From the NCBI GenBank assembly GCA_965178525.1, contig CBCXVS010000070.1:1-27508 (forward strand): a stretch of DNA of 27,508 nucleotides. Direction: 5' to 3'. Below the pieces are notes generated by a model. It worked only from the letters and a program-made list of their open reading frames with translations. It made no database searches and had not been told where the DNA came from. Source of the DNA: CBCXVS01 sp965178525. Lineage in GTDB: Bacteria; Tectomicrobia; Entotheonellia; Entotheonellales; Entotheonellaceae. Shown one piece after another: positions 1 through 7,897 of this stretch (positions within the stretch are counted from its first letter, which is position 1; every line of letters begins with the position of its first letter). Position numbers and translations under genes: made by a program.

Positions 1-114
1 AATGGACTTTTGAATTGGGCCAACCTGTTGATCTACTTAACCCTCCGCCTATTCTGCCAGGGGAACTTCGGGCTAGACTTCTTCCGCAGTAACAGCACGA
101 GGAAGGAGAAGTAA
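1..114 (+). CDS. C-terminal fragment of an unidentified protein (5' end outside window)
   Basis: Frame 1 is open from the first base to a TAA at 112-114 and encodes 37 residues. They are hydrophobic in the first half (LLNWANLLIYLTLRLF) and basic at the very end (RKEK). The stop lies directly before the ATG at 116, and the Shine-Dalgarno of the next gene (AGGAG, 104-108) sits inside this reading frame, a geometry typical of translational coupling in an operon. The fragment is too short to assign to a family, and an open stretch this long can occur by chance, so confidence is limited. Confidence 0.4.
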   Translation, partial: NGLLNWANLLIYLTLRLFCQGNFGLDFFRSNSTRKEK

Positions 115-115
115 G

Positions 116-1594
116 ATGGCGATCGCCTATCTCCCCAGCGATCCTGTCGCCGGTAAACCTGAGCCATGTGTGGTCAATCCCTTGCCAAATCGTCCGTCGA
201 ACCGTGCAGGCTATACCTTATTCGGTATTCCTGAAGAAGAGATCTATGCCCCCGGCACACGCGCCTTTATGTTTTGGCAATGTCGGGAAGCGGCTCTCAG
301 GGCCATTCAAACCTGGGAAGAATTGCACGGCACATTCCGGCGTTGGCAGGGCAATCGCCGCACGTTGCGTTTGCTCCCCGATACCGGCCAGCAACTGACT
401 GCCTTTTATAATCGGAGCAGTTTGTCCTTTTTTCACTTTGCGCATACGAATGGTATGACAACCTACTCTGGCGCCAGCACCGACGCCGTTGTGCACGAGG
501 TGGGACATGCCTGTTTAGACGCGATTCGGCCGGACCTCTGGCACAGCATGTTTTTCGAAGTCAATGCCTTCCACGAAGCTTTTGGGGATTGTCTGGCTAT
601 CTTGCACGCGCTGCGTGACCGAGAGATCGCGACGCGCTTGCTCCATGAAGATGCCAACCTGCAGCGGACGAACTTTGTCGAAGCCACGCTCGAAGGGCTT
701 GCCGAGGGCGTGCGGACGGCCCTCGGGAGCGAGCATCCGGCGTCGCAGCCTCGGCACTGTTTTAATATCTTTCGTTGGGCGCCGCCGTTTTCCCTGCCCG
801 TGCATGGCGGACCGGCAGACCTGATGCGTGAGGTGCATAGTTTTGGCCGCGTCTTCACCGGGTGTTTCTATGATACGCTGGTGCATGTCTTTGAGCTGCA
901 ACCGCAGCAAAATGTGGACGGGTTACAAGAAGCCGCACGTTTGACTGGCCGTGTGCTGCTCGACGGTGCTGAAAACGCTCCCGAAGGCCACCACTTCTTC
1001 CAGGCGGTGGGTCTTGGCATGGCGACAGCGGCGGCAGAGGCCCTGGGGCAGGATGGCGCCCAAGCCGTGAGGTCAGCCTTCCGCGCCCACGGGATCGAGA
1101 TCGGCCAAAGCGGCCAAGTCGTCCATGCCTTGCATGCCACTGCACCACGGGCGACGGTCCGGGGCGTGTTGGCGAGCCATACGCGTGCCGCGTTGTTCCG
1201 GGCACTGGGAGAGCAACACGAGCCCCGCCTGCATATCGAAAACAATTCATTTTTAGGTGCGAACCGAGAGGTCTTCACGGCGGCCTATCGCCGCGACGTA
1301 CCCTTGGATGCCTTAGGCCCCGGCTTTGAGGGCGTCGTGGCGCCATGTGCAGTCACAACCGTGATCGCCACCGACGGGCAGACCGCGGTGGCCCTCGGCG
1401 ATCTTCCGACGGTGCCCGCCATGACCGCCGAAGTGTTGGGCTATGTGCACGTGCTCCGCGATGCGGGGTGCATTCGTTTCGATGCGAACAGCCGTCACAC
1501 TCCCGTTGTCGGAGAGCCGGGCTTTACCATCCCGACGCACGCTATTCGGAAGGTCGGGGCGAAGAAAGTGCTGAGAAGAATGGGCTTTGTGTAG
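116..1594 (+). CDS. M4-like (gluzincin) zinc metallopeptidase homologue
   Basis: A 492-residue protein with a clear zinc-peptidase core. HEVGH at residues 127-131 is followed 23 residues later by the Glu of H-E-A-F-G-D (Glu154, with an Asp four residues on). This mirrors thermolysin HEXXH...NEAISD, where the second Glu is the third zinc ligand and the Asp stabilises a zinc-binding His. The C-terminal 300 residues match no domain I recognise and may supply a substrate or partner site. No signal peptide or propeptide is visible, unlike typical secreted M4 enzymes, so it probably acts in the cytoplasm or leaves by another route. The start is well supported by GGAAGGAGAAG about 5 nt upstream. Zinc peptidase fold: fairly sure. 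Substrate: unknown. Confidence 0.75.
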   Translation: MAIAYLPSDPVAGKPEPCVVNPLPNRPSNRAGYTLFGIPEEEIYAPGTRAFMFWQCREAALRAIQTWEELHGTFRRWQGNRRTLRLLPDTGQQLTAFYNRSSLSFFHFAHTNGMTTYSGASTDAVVHEVGHACLDAIRPDLWHSMFFEVNAFHEAFGDCLAILHALRDREIATRLLHEDANLQRTNFVEATLEGLAEGVRTALGSEHPASQPRHCFNIFRWAPPFSLPVHGGPADLMREVHSFGRVFTGCFYDTLVHVFELQPQQNVDGLQEAARLTGRVLLDGAENAPEGHHFFQAVGLGMATAAAEALGQDGAQAVRSAFRAHGIEIGQSGQVVHALHATAPRATVRGVLASHTRAALFRALGEQHEPRLHIENNSFLGANREVFTAAYRRDVPLDALGPGFEGVVAPCAVTTVIATDGQTAVALGDLPTVPAMTAEVLGYVHVLRDAGCIRFDANSRHTPVVGEPGFTIPTHAIRKVGAKKVLRRMGFV

Positions 1595-1633
1595 CGGTTG
1601 GCGGGGCTAGCTCTCGAAAAGATGGGGTCAAAA

Positions 1634-1681
1634 TATAATGCTCCGGAGCCGCTATGCAGCAGGCGCTTGCTCATTTATAAT
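1634..1681 (+). promoter_or_regulatory. Two TATAAT boxes upstream of the GlcG-like gene
   Basis: Exact TATAAT hexamers occur at 1634-1639 and 1676-1681 in the 155-bp gap before the start at 1750. Neither has a recognisable -35 hexamer at the usual 16-18 nt spacing, so these are only candidate -10 elements for the downstream gene. Confidence 0.25.
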
Positions 1682-1749
1682 ACACCTCCATTGGTTCTAT
1701 GAAACGGCTAGAAACAATCAGCCGAAACCCTGCAGAAGGAGGACATCTG

Positions 1750-2166
1750 ATGGCAGCATTGACACTGGCAGAGGCGGAACAAATCCTGGCGGCTGCAAAG
1801 GCCAAAGTGCTCGACATGGGCGCGAAGATGAGCGTTTCGGTAGTGGACCCCCGAGGCGATCTCATTACCATGTGCCGCACGGATGGCGCATCCTGGCGCA
1901 CACCGCCCATATCCCGGGCCAAGGCTGTGGCCTCGGCCTGCTTCGGCCGTGCCAGTGGCGAACTGACGGACAACGCCCAAGCCCCCGTCTTTCGCGGCCT
2001 CATGGCGATGGAAGGCGGCCACATGATTCCCGGCCAAGGGGCGCTGCCGGTCTACCGGAACGGCGAACTCGTTGGCGCTGTGGGGGGCAGCGGTGGCACC
2101 GCCCAACAGGATGAGGATGCGGCGAGGGCAGGGGTCGAAGCCGCGGGTCTCTCTGCCACGCCCTAA
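1750..2166 (+). CDS. GlcG/HbpS family protein (DUF336, haem-binding type)
   Basis: A 138-residue protein of the GlcG/HbpS fold: N-terminal helix LTLAEAEQILAAAKAKVLDMG, central strand SVSVVDPRGDLI, then the typical AxSRAKAVASA-like helix and the Gly-rich GAVGGSGGTAQQDEDAARAG at the C-terminus, where family members carry the conserved G-x-S-G-x-x-x-x-x-D-E segment. Known members bind haem or corrinoids or sit beside glycolate and 2-hydroxyacid oxidation genes; the ligand here is unknown. The open frame extends upstream to 1699, but AGGAGGA at 1738-1744 just before the ATG at 1750 marks the real start. The next gene is convergent, and repeat element copy A fills part of the gap. Confidence 0.8.
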   Translation: MAALTLAEAEQILAAAKAKVLDMGAKMSVSVVDPRGDLITMCRTDGASWRTPPISRAKAVASACFGRASGELTDNAQAPVFRGLMAMEGGHMIPGQGALPVYRNGELVGAVGGSGGTAQQDEDAARAGVEAAGLSATP

Positions 2167-2198
2167 GCACGCGCCACGTCAAAAGGGGGACAATACAG

Positions 2199-2286
2199 TT
2201 CTTAGCTATCAGCTAAAACGCTCGAAGAAAAAATCTGGTATCTTCTTTTCTCGCTAACAGCTAACAGCTGATAGCTAACAGCTTTT
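2199..2286 (-). repeat. Heptad-repeat hairpin element, copy A
   Basis: Read on the minus strand this is a left arm of AGCT units separated by three bases (GTT, ATC, GTT, GTT), a purine-rich core (AAGAAGATACCAGATTTTTT) and a right arm AGCTGATAGCT. It shares arms and core with copies at 9041, 10235 and 24074, and its flank AGAACTGTATTGT resembles that of copy B (AGAACTTTATTGT). It begins 48 nt downstream of the TPP-enzyme stop codon and has that gene's orientation. This copy has the fewest right-arm units and the weakest pairing. Confidence 0.85.
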
Positions 2287-2334
2287 CACCCCGTGCCCCT
2301 ACCGCGGCACGGGGCGCTGGTGGACAGGATCGTC

Positions 2335-4002
2335 CTACTCGCCATGGCTGCTCGTCACCCACTGCCCATAGATCGGATACTGGCTGCAGACGATCTCGAG
2401 GTACGCCGGCTGATGGTTGTCGTTCGCGGCCAGCGCACGTTTAAGGGCGCCCGCAATGTCGTCCGGCTCGGTCACGCGCTCCGTGTACAGACCGAATTCC
2501 CGGATTGCTTTCGCCATGTCGATTTGGTCGGAGCCGAGTACGGCGTGCGTATACGGGTCGTGACCCGCCCCCCAGAAGCCCGGACCGTATCCGGAAAACC
2601 CGCCGTTGCTGACGTGCACCACCGTCACGCCCAGCTTCTCCCGCACCGGCACCTCGAGGTTGCCCATCATGTACCCGAGCCCCGCCTCGCCTGTCACCCC
2701 GACGGCGTGTCGGTCCGGGTAGGCCTTCTTCGCGGCCACGAGGGCGGCCAGGCTGTAACCCAGCGATGACACGTTGCCCCAGCCCAGAAATCCCCTCGGA
2801 ATGAGGGTGTCGTAGACAGTGGTCAACTGGTCACGGGTGTTGCCGGACTCGTGCGTTACGAACGACTTGTGGGGGTCCAGAACGTTCATGAGTTCGCAGT
2901 ACACGCGATACGGGTTGATTGGGGTTTCGCTCGAAGCCATGGCCTCTCGGTATTGTGCCAGGGCCGTATCGCGGGAGGCTTTGATCTCGGCGACGATACT
3001 GCCGGCGTCACGGCCCTGGCCGCTCGACTGCGACGACAGTTCGCCGGCAAGCGCTTGCAGGGAGAAGCGGGCGTCGCCGATCAAGGCGTGAGCCGTTGGG
3101 AATACCTTGTTGACGTCTAGTTCGGTCACGCTGCAATTGATGATCGTCTTGCGCGCCGCGCCGGGAATGGCATGGCTGAAACGGCCCGGCGACAAACTGG
3201 ACCCGATGGCCAGAATCAAATCGCTTTTCTGCAGGTATTCGGTGACTTGGTCGCCACGAACGCCGACAAACAACGGATGGTCTTCCGGGAATGCGCCCTT
3301 CGCCTTGAGCGTCAAGATAACTGGCGTGTTCGCCAGCTCTACAAACGTTTTGAGCTCTGCGACGGCGTCGGCATAGATGACGCCCTCGCCCGCGTAGACG
3401 AGCGGGTGGTTCGCTTTCAGCAGCATATCGATGGCGAGGGTCACGTCAGCCGGGTCGGGTGCGGATTTCCACCCCTTCACCGGGACATAAGGATCTGCCG
3501 TTTCGTCGTACTGTCCCGCGGCATCCGGCACGGCTAGGATGACTGGGCCGGGGCGGCCGGTGCGCAGCATGGTGAAGGCGCGGCGCATGAACTCCGGCAC
3601 GCGTTCGGGCTTGTCGATGTAGCCATACCACTTGGATACCGACTTGAGGCTGGAGGTCACATCGAAATGGGAGTTTTCAGTGTTGCCGATCGGGACCCCA
3701 TCGGTGATACACAGCATGGGTGAGTTGTCTTCGTAAGCCTGGGCAAGCCCGGCATAGGCCACCTGCAGGCCGGCGGCGTTGACGCCGCCCTGCACCGTGG
3801 CAACGCCGATCTGTTTGCCACCTGTGACCCTGGAGAAAGCATCGGCCACGGCGATCGCGTAGCGGTCATCTCGCATCATGAGCATCGGGATGTGTTCGCG
3901 GCCGAGGGCGTTATTGACCCGGCAAACTGGGAACGTGGAGACCCACTCCACGCCTTCTTGTTTGAGAATCCGCGCGATTCCGGTTGCAGCATCGATAGTC
4001 AA
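2335..4002 (-). CDS. Thiamine pyrophosphate-dependent enzyme (acetolactate synthase/decarboxylase superfamily)
   Basis: A 555-residue protein with the three-domain layout of IlvB-type TPP enzymes: N-terminal PYR domain (1-170), central domain (about 185-335) and C-terminal PP domain (about 365-540). The start is a TTG at 4002, preceded by AAGGAG with 6-nt spacing; the frame continues upstream, but those codons lie 5' of the Shine-Dalgarno. Two active-site positions are unusual. The conserved Glu that activates the cofactor (R-H-E in relatives) is Asp46 in R-D-D-R, and the TPP-phosphate motif GDG...NN reads G-E-A (438-440)...N466-G-G. The substrate cannot be named: a 2-oxo acid, sulfoacetaldehyde or a CoA ester are all possible. 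It lies downstream of a symporter gene on the same strand, suggesting it metabolises the imported compound. Confidence 0.8.
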   Translation of the reverse strand: MTIDAATGIARILKQEGVEWVSTFPVCRVNNALGREHIPMLMMRDDRYAIAVADAFSRVTGGKQIGVATVQGGVNAAGLQVAYAGLAQAYEDNSPMLCITDGVPIGNTENSHFDVTSSLKSVSKWYGYIDKPERVPEFMRRAFTMLRTGRPGPVILAVPDAAGQYDETADPYVPVKGWKSAPDPADVTLAIDMLLKANHPLVYAGEGVIYADAVAELKTFVELANTPVILTLKAKGAFPEDHPLFVGVRGDQVTEYLQKSDLILAIGSSLSPGRFSHAIPGAARKTIINCSVTELDVNKVFPTAHALIGDARFSLQALAGELSSQSSGQGRDAGSIVAEIKASRDTALAQYREAMASSETPINPYRVYCELMNVLDPHKSFVTHESGNTRDQLTTVYDTLIPRGFLGWGNVSSLGYSLAALVAAKKAYPDRHAVGVTGEAGLGYMMGNLEVPVREKLGVTVVHVSNGGFSGYGPGFWGAGHDPYTHAVLGSDQIDMAKAIREFGLYTERVTEPDDIAGALKRALAANDNHQPAYLEIVCSQYPIYGQWVTSSHGE

Positions 4003-4055
4003 GGTATGCTCCTTCTTACATGGGCTTGATCCCATGACCGACGCCAGAGGAGCTA

Positions 4056-4083
4056 ACCGGCTCGGTCCGTAGACCGAGCCGGT
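4056..4083 (-). terminator. Perfect 12-bp hairpin with cUACGg tetraloop between symporter and TPP-enzyme genes
   Basis: ACCGGCTCGGTC and its exact reverse complement flank four bases. On the minus-strand transcript the loop is UACG closed by C-G, the classic extra-stable UNCG tetraloop. It begins 6 nt after the symporter stop codon (4090-4092) and ends 53 nt before the TTG of the next gene. No U-run follows, so it may be a partial terminator or an mRNA-stabilising intercistronic hairpin rather than a full stop. Confidence 0.6.
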
Positions 4084-4089
4084 GTCATC

Positions 4090-5582
4090 TTAATCCGCTA
4101 CCTGCGGGGTTCTGAAACCCAAGATCTCATCGTATTCCTGCTGCTTATGGGCGATGCGCGCACTGCTGGTGGCCAGACTCACCACCACAAAGACCACGAT
4201 TGCCGCAATCAAGGACCAGGTAATGGGCCCTAAGGTTTGGACAAATTCCCAATTACCTATACCGAAAAGCTTAAACTGCCTGATCAAAAACACGACTAGG
4301 CCAACACCCAGCGACCAAGACGCCCCGGCCGACGTGGCCTGCTTCCAGTAGAACATGCCAAAGACGCATGGGAGAAAAACCACCGTCAGGCTGACGCCGA
4401 GAATGATCAGAAACACGATCCCCGCCTTTTGCAGGAACAGACTTATGACATAGAGCGCAATGAGCAGAAACAGCGCCGACCAGCGGCCAAACAGGTAGAC
4501 GTCAGCGTCCGCCTGCGTCTCTCTCCCGCCCACGAGTGGCTTGATGTCGTGAGTGACCAACGACCCCGCGCCGAGCACTTGGCTATCCACCGTGGACATG
4601 CCTGCCGCAAAGGCCGCGACTAACACCAAGGCCCCAAAGAAGGGCGCTTTCACCGCAAACATCGCCCCGAACACACTGTCGGGATCTTCTAAGCCGTCTG
4701 GAAAGACGGACACCGCCGAGGTCCCCAGCACCCAGCAGACGAAAAACAGCACCACAAAGATAATGGGGACCGACATGAGATTCTTGGCCACCATCGCTGA
4801 GGATCGCGCCATGTACATGCGCTGCCAGATATAGGGCAAAAATGGGAACGAGATCGTGGTGATCGCCACCTCGTAGTAGCCCGTCCAGGACACCTTCCCC
4901 GCAAATGTCGCATTCTGGGGTAAGTTCTTCATCAAGTTATCAACCATCACCGTCCACCCGCCGGCCCACTGCACCGCCAAAATACCGGAGATAATGAGCA
5001 GCGCCGCAAAAATGAAGCCCTGCGCCATATCCGTCCATACCACCGCTCGAGCCCCACCAAAGTACAGGTAGATGGCAATCGACGCCGCCACGATCGCACC
5101 CCCCAGGCATAGGGGATGACGCCATCCGTGAGGGCCTCGAAGGTCTTGCCAACGGCCACGAGCTGGGCGATCGCATACGGACACAACGACAGGATCCCAA
5201 TCACCCCGGCCCAGAGCTTGACCGCTTTGCTTTGATAAAAATCGCCGAGCATATCCCCAGGGGTGATGTAGCCCTTCACCCGCCCCAGCGCACACAGCTT
5301 GGTGGCGAAAAAGAAATACATTACCGGCATGAGGGCAAAGAAGAAGACCCAGAAAAACCCCGTCCCATTTTTGAAAAAATTGGCGGGCGACGCGACCACG
5401 GTGTCCGTGGAAAAGATACTGGCCATGGTCGTCCCGATCAGCGCCAGCAGCCCAATATTGCGGCTCACCAAAAAGTAGTCTTCGCTACTGCCTGTGGAGA
5501 CCCGATGGGCAAAATACGAGATGACCTTAATGCCTACCAGGTACGCAATCAACACAATAATGGTGAATGTCGTAACGCTCAT
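4090..5582 (-). pseudogene. Sodium:solute symporter (SSS family), single-base frameshift
   Basis: Two overlapping frames together encode one SSS (PutP/PanF-like) permease of about 497 residues. The N-terminal part (ATG at 5582, AAGGAG 8 nt upstream) contains EDYFLVSRNIG and GYITPGDMLGDFY, hallmarks of the family's first helices. It runs into the wrong frame after VIPYAWG. The other frame continues the family sequence as GGAIVAASIAIYLYFGGARAVVWTDMAQG. The switch falls in a run of six C on the plus strand (5099-5104), and one more base in that run would restore the frame. The protein would import an organic anion or amino acid with Na+. It is downstream of a small membrane protein and upstream of a TPP enzyme. 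A homopolymer site makes a sequencing error quite possible. Confidence 0.82.
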
Positions 5583-5646
5583 GTTCGCCTCTCCTTATAG
5601 GCCGCCCCTATGGGACATGTTCCACCACAGAATCCGTCGGTGGCTG

Positions 5647-5877
5647 CTATCGTTGTTCCTGGACGCTCCGGTCGAGTCTTTCCGCGTACGGCCTGAGCCA
5701 CGTGAAATACACGATAATCAGCCCAAGGACCAGCACCCATGTCGCGATAAACAAGGCGGCCATTTCAGCCGGTATGCCCAAAAACCGCCCTGTAGGCCGC
5801 CCGATCGGCCAGCCAAGTGGAATCAGGACCTGAAACAGAAATCCAAGCGCTAGGATGGCCCAACCCAACTTCGCCAT
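5647..5877 (-). CDS. Small two-helix membrane protein, likely symporter partner
   Basis: A 76-residue protein with two membrane segments (about residues 6-25 and 40-61) and a charged C-terminus (LRPYAERLDRSVQEQR). Small proteins of this build are frequently encoded directly before SSS-family symporters and are thought to be accessory subunits. Here the symporter starts 64 nt downstream on the same strand. GGGGGA precedes the ATG. I do not recognise a named family with certainty. Confidence 0.65.
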   Translation of the reverse strand: MAKLGWAILALGFLFQVLIPLGWPIGRPTGRFLGIPAEMAALFIATWVLVLGLIIVYFTWLRPYAERLDRSVQEQR

Positions 5878-6268
5878 GACATTTCCCCCTGATCAATAGT
5901 AGTCGTCCCAGCCACACCGAGCGCATCCTTCAGCTCCGAGCCGGGGTGGCATTACACATAAGCGGAGTAGGCAAACGTCAGCCATATACAGTGGTGAGAG
6001 CAGTTTCAGGTGTAGCTTGCTCTGCAGGTTGCGCGGGCAGCGTCGGTCAGGATGCAGCGTGTTGGTATCAGCAGTACGAGTCAGCTGGTCGTTGGTATAT
6101 GGCCAATCGCCATGTACCCTACACCAATGTCAATCTGAAAGCAAATGAATTAATTATGAAGGTTCTGACCGCCGACCTACGATTCTTCATGCATACCCGG
6201 CGGACAGAAGGGAGGGGGTTTTGTTCGAGTCGATAGCGTATGGGAGACGTTACCCCGTGGGTAGGCTT
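5878..6268 (-). other. Intergenic region upstream of the symporter operon
   Basis: A 391-bp stretch between the nitroreductase stop and the small membrane protein start. Its longest open frame (5946-6236, plus strand) has no Shine-Dalgarno and an unremarkable composition. The symporter-operon promoter should lie here on the minus strand. A perfect TTGACA is present on that strand near 6130, but no convincing -10 follows it. Confidence 0.4.
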
Positions 6269-6949
6269 TTATCCGTCACGGCGTGACGCCGTCAGTGGTG
6301 TTCCATCCCAGCGTTCGAGCACGGCGAATTCCGGAACGGCGGCGCGTCGAAGCCGGGTCAGCGGTGTGGCCGGCTTCCCGAGGGGGATGACGGCCGCGAC
6401 GGCCACGTGCGACGGAATGCCTAGGAGTTCTTGCAACTTCGGTTCTTGCGCCACCGCCAACGTCGTAATGGTCCCGCCGAATCCTTCGTGCCGAGCCGCC
6501 AGCAAGATATTCCAGACCATGGGATAGACCGATGCGCCGCTAATGACGCCGACCCGTTCCAGGTACTGGTCCATAGAGGCGACGACTTTGAGATCCACGC
6601 AGACGACGAGCACGACCGGCGCCCGTAAAAAGGGCGCCGTTAATCGTGCCGGCGCTGGCGTCCGCTCGATCGCCGCGGCGTCCACCGAGGTGGGGTCGAT
6701 GGTATTCCAGGGACTTTCTCCCGCCTGTACCTGGGCCACATAGCGCTTGGCAGCGGGTTCGGTTAAGGCGACGAGGGCTTCCCGTGTGGCACGGTCGCGG
6801 ATGATGAGCACGCGCCAGCCCTGGCGATTACCACCACTCGGGGCAAAGCGCGCGTTCTCCAAGATCGTAAAAAGCGTATCATCCGGTACAGGGTCATCCG
6901 TGAAGTCTCGCGCCGCGAAAGTCGTCCGCATGACCTCGTAGAGTTCCAT
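6269..6949 (-). CDS. Nitroreductase-family FMN oxidoreductase
   Basis: A 226-residue protein with nitroreductase signatures: N-terminal MELYEVMRTTFAARDFTDDPVP (in the family an R-S-x-R-x-F/Y segment that contacts FMN phosphate), then ENARFAPSGGNRQGWR, the conserved A-P-S-G-x-N-x-Q-x-W stretch that binds FMN. Residues 135-175 (SGASVYPMVWNILLAARHEGFGGTIT) are the C-terminal FMN and dimer region. Members reduce nitro groups, quinones, flavins or enones using NAD(P)H; the natural substrate is not predictable. The open frame extends to 6991, but GAGAGGTGA before the ATG at 6949 favours that start. The upstream gap holds a palindrome TTTCCGGAAA (7108-7117) next to a TACAAT box on the minus strand (7097-7102). 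Confidence 0.85.
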   Translation of the reverse strand: MELYEVMRTTFAARDFTDDPVPDDTLFTILENARFAPSGGNRQGWRVLIIRDRATREALVALTEPAAKRYVAQVQAGESPWNTIDPTSVDAAAIERTPAPARLTAPFLRAPVVLVVCVDLKVVASMDQYLERVGVISGASVYPMVWNILLAARHEGFGGTITTLAVAQEPKLQELLGIPSHVAVAAVIPLGKPATPLTRLRRAAVPEFAVLERWDGTPLTASRRDG

Positions 6950-7096
6950 ATGTCTGTCACCTCTCCCCATGCTTCGCCTTGGCAATAGCAACGAGGATCA
7001 TATCTCCTATCCGGTCTTGCAGCCAACGGGTGTTGGGCAGAATACAGCGACTTCAACGACTCATGCTACCGAGGCGTCATGGCCTGGCCGACATAG

Positions 7097-7117
7097 ATTG
7101 TACGATATTTCCGGAAA
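7097..7117 (-). promoter_or_regulatory. Possible -10 box and palindromic operator before the nitroreductase gene
   Basis: On the minus strand a TACAAT box lies at 7102-7097, and just upstream of it the perfect 10-bp palindrome TTTCCGGAAA (7108-7117) falls where a -10/-35 spacer would be. No good -35 hexamer is visible, and the distance to the start (about 150 nt) is long. Confidence 0.25.
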
Positions 7118-7219
7118 AAAGATATATCAATACGCGTTTCAGCTATTGCAATACTTGGATATTGTATCTTTATACCTTGCTCCAGAAGTAAAGCTCTACA
7201 TCTAATGCTGTCTCCGTCC

Positions 7220-7519
7220 TTAAAAGCGTCGCCCGCCGCGATTGTCGCGCCCGCCTCCGCCCCCGCGTTCCGCGCGGGGGCGGGCTTCGTTGACCGTCAA
7301 TGTTCGTCCCTTGAGTTCCGTGCCATTCAGATTCGTAATCGCCTCCGACGCTTCCTGCGAACTGCCCATTTCCACAAACCCAAAGCCGCGCAGCCGCCCG
7401 GTCTCACGGTCGGTAATCAGATTGACGGATTCGACGGTTCCATACGTTTTAAACAGGTCGCGGAGTTCTTCGGGCGTGGTTTCGTAGGAAAGATTACCTA
7501 CATAGATCGTGGTCGCCAT
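7220..7519 (-). CDS. Single-RRM, glycine-rich-tail RNA-binding protein
   Basis: A 99-residue protein of one RNA recognition motif plus a short Gly/Arg tail. RNP2 is IYVGNL (residues 5-10) and RNP1 is RGFGFVEM (44-51), both with the aromatic residues that stack on RNA bases. The tail (about 85-99) is GGGGGRDNRGGRR-like. This is the architecture of cyanobacterial and other bacterial Rbp proteins, many of which are cold-induced RNA chaperones. AAGGAAGG precedes the ATG with good spacing. It is transcribed alone or ahead of the nitroreductase, from which it is separated by 270 bp. Confidence 0.93.
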   Translation of the reverse strand: MATTIYVGNLSYETTPEELRDLFKTYGTVESVNLITDRETGRLRGFGFVEMGSSQEASEAITNLNGTELKGRTLTVNEARPRAERGGGGGRDNRGGRRF

Positions 7520-7897
7520 ATCCCTTCCTTTTCTTGTGCCTTATATCGTAACACAGCGTGTGCACGGTCTACCCCACATTCTTCTCACCAGGGTCAGGGG
7601 GTGCATCCACGCGATAACATGCCAACGGGCTTCCAAACGCTTAGCTTACGCTCAGGAAAGGACAGGCAAAATACCCGTGCATTTCAGGAGGGAAAGACAA
7701 GAAGCGGTCCGATGGATGACACTATACACACTATAGCTTACTCTCGCGGGAACCACTACAACAATTTCACGCCCTAGACGAAAACGGGCGCCTCGTATCT
7801 GCATAACGGACGCGATTACAGCCTTGACTTTGCAGAGGAATGCCGATACATACGTGCCTACCGATGACCCACTGGCCCCAGCAGAAGGACATGACCC
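7520..7897. other. Divergent intergenic region between the RRM and monooxygenase genes
   Basis: 378 bp serving both divergent genes. On the minus strand it holds a TATAGT direct repeat (near 7726-7737) and a TATAAG box near the RRM start, neither with a clear -35. The long leader of the RRM gene could carry temperature-responsive structure, but I see no definite hairpin. One plus-strand promoter candidate is listed separately. Confidence 0.4.
7824..7852 (+). promoter_or_regulatory. Candidate sigma-70 promoter for the luciferase-like monooxygenase gene
   Basis: TTGACT (7824-7829), a 17-nt spacer, then TACATA (7847-7852), 46 nt before the ATG at 7898. The -35 is 5/6 consensus; the -10 is weak. 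Confidence 0.3.

Noticed and set aside
2072..2257. Open frame running through repeat copy A
   Set aside because: It is mostly a shadow of the GlcG-like gene in another frame and ends in translated repeat sequence.
6120..6135. Exact TTGACA on the minus strand as promoter of the symporter operon
   Set aside because: No acceptable -10 at 16-18 nt and it is about 250 nt from the first start codon.
5946..6236. Open frame of 96 codons on the plus strand
   Set aside because: No Shine-Dalgarno, no recognisable domain, and it lies in the presumed promoter region of the minus-strand symporter operon.
6275..6287. Palindrome GTCACGGCGTGAC
   Set aside because: It lies inside the last codons of the nitroreductase gene and is short; most likely chance.
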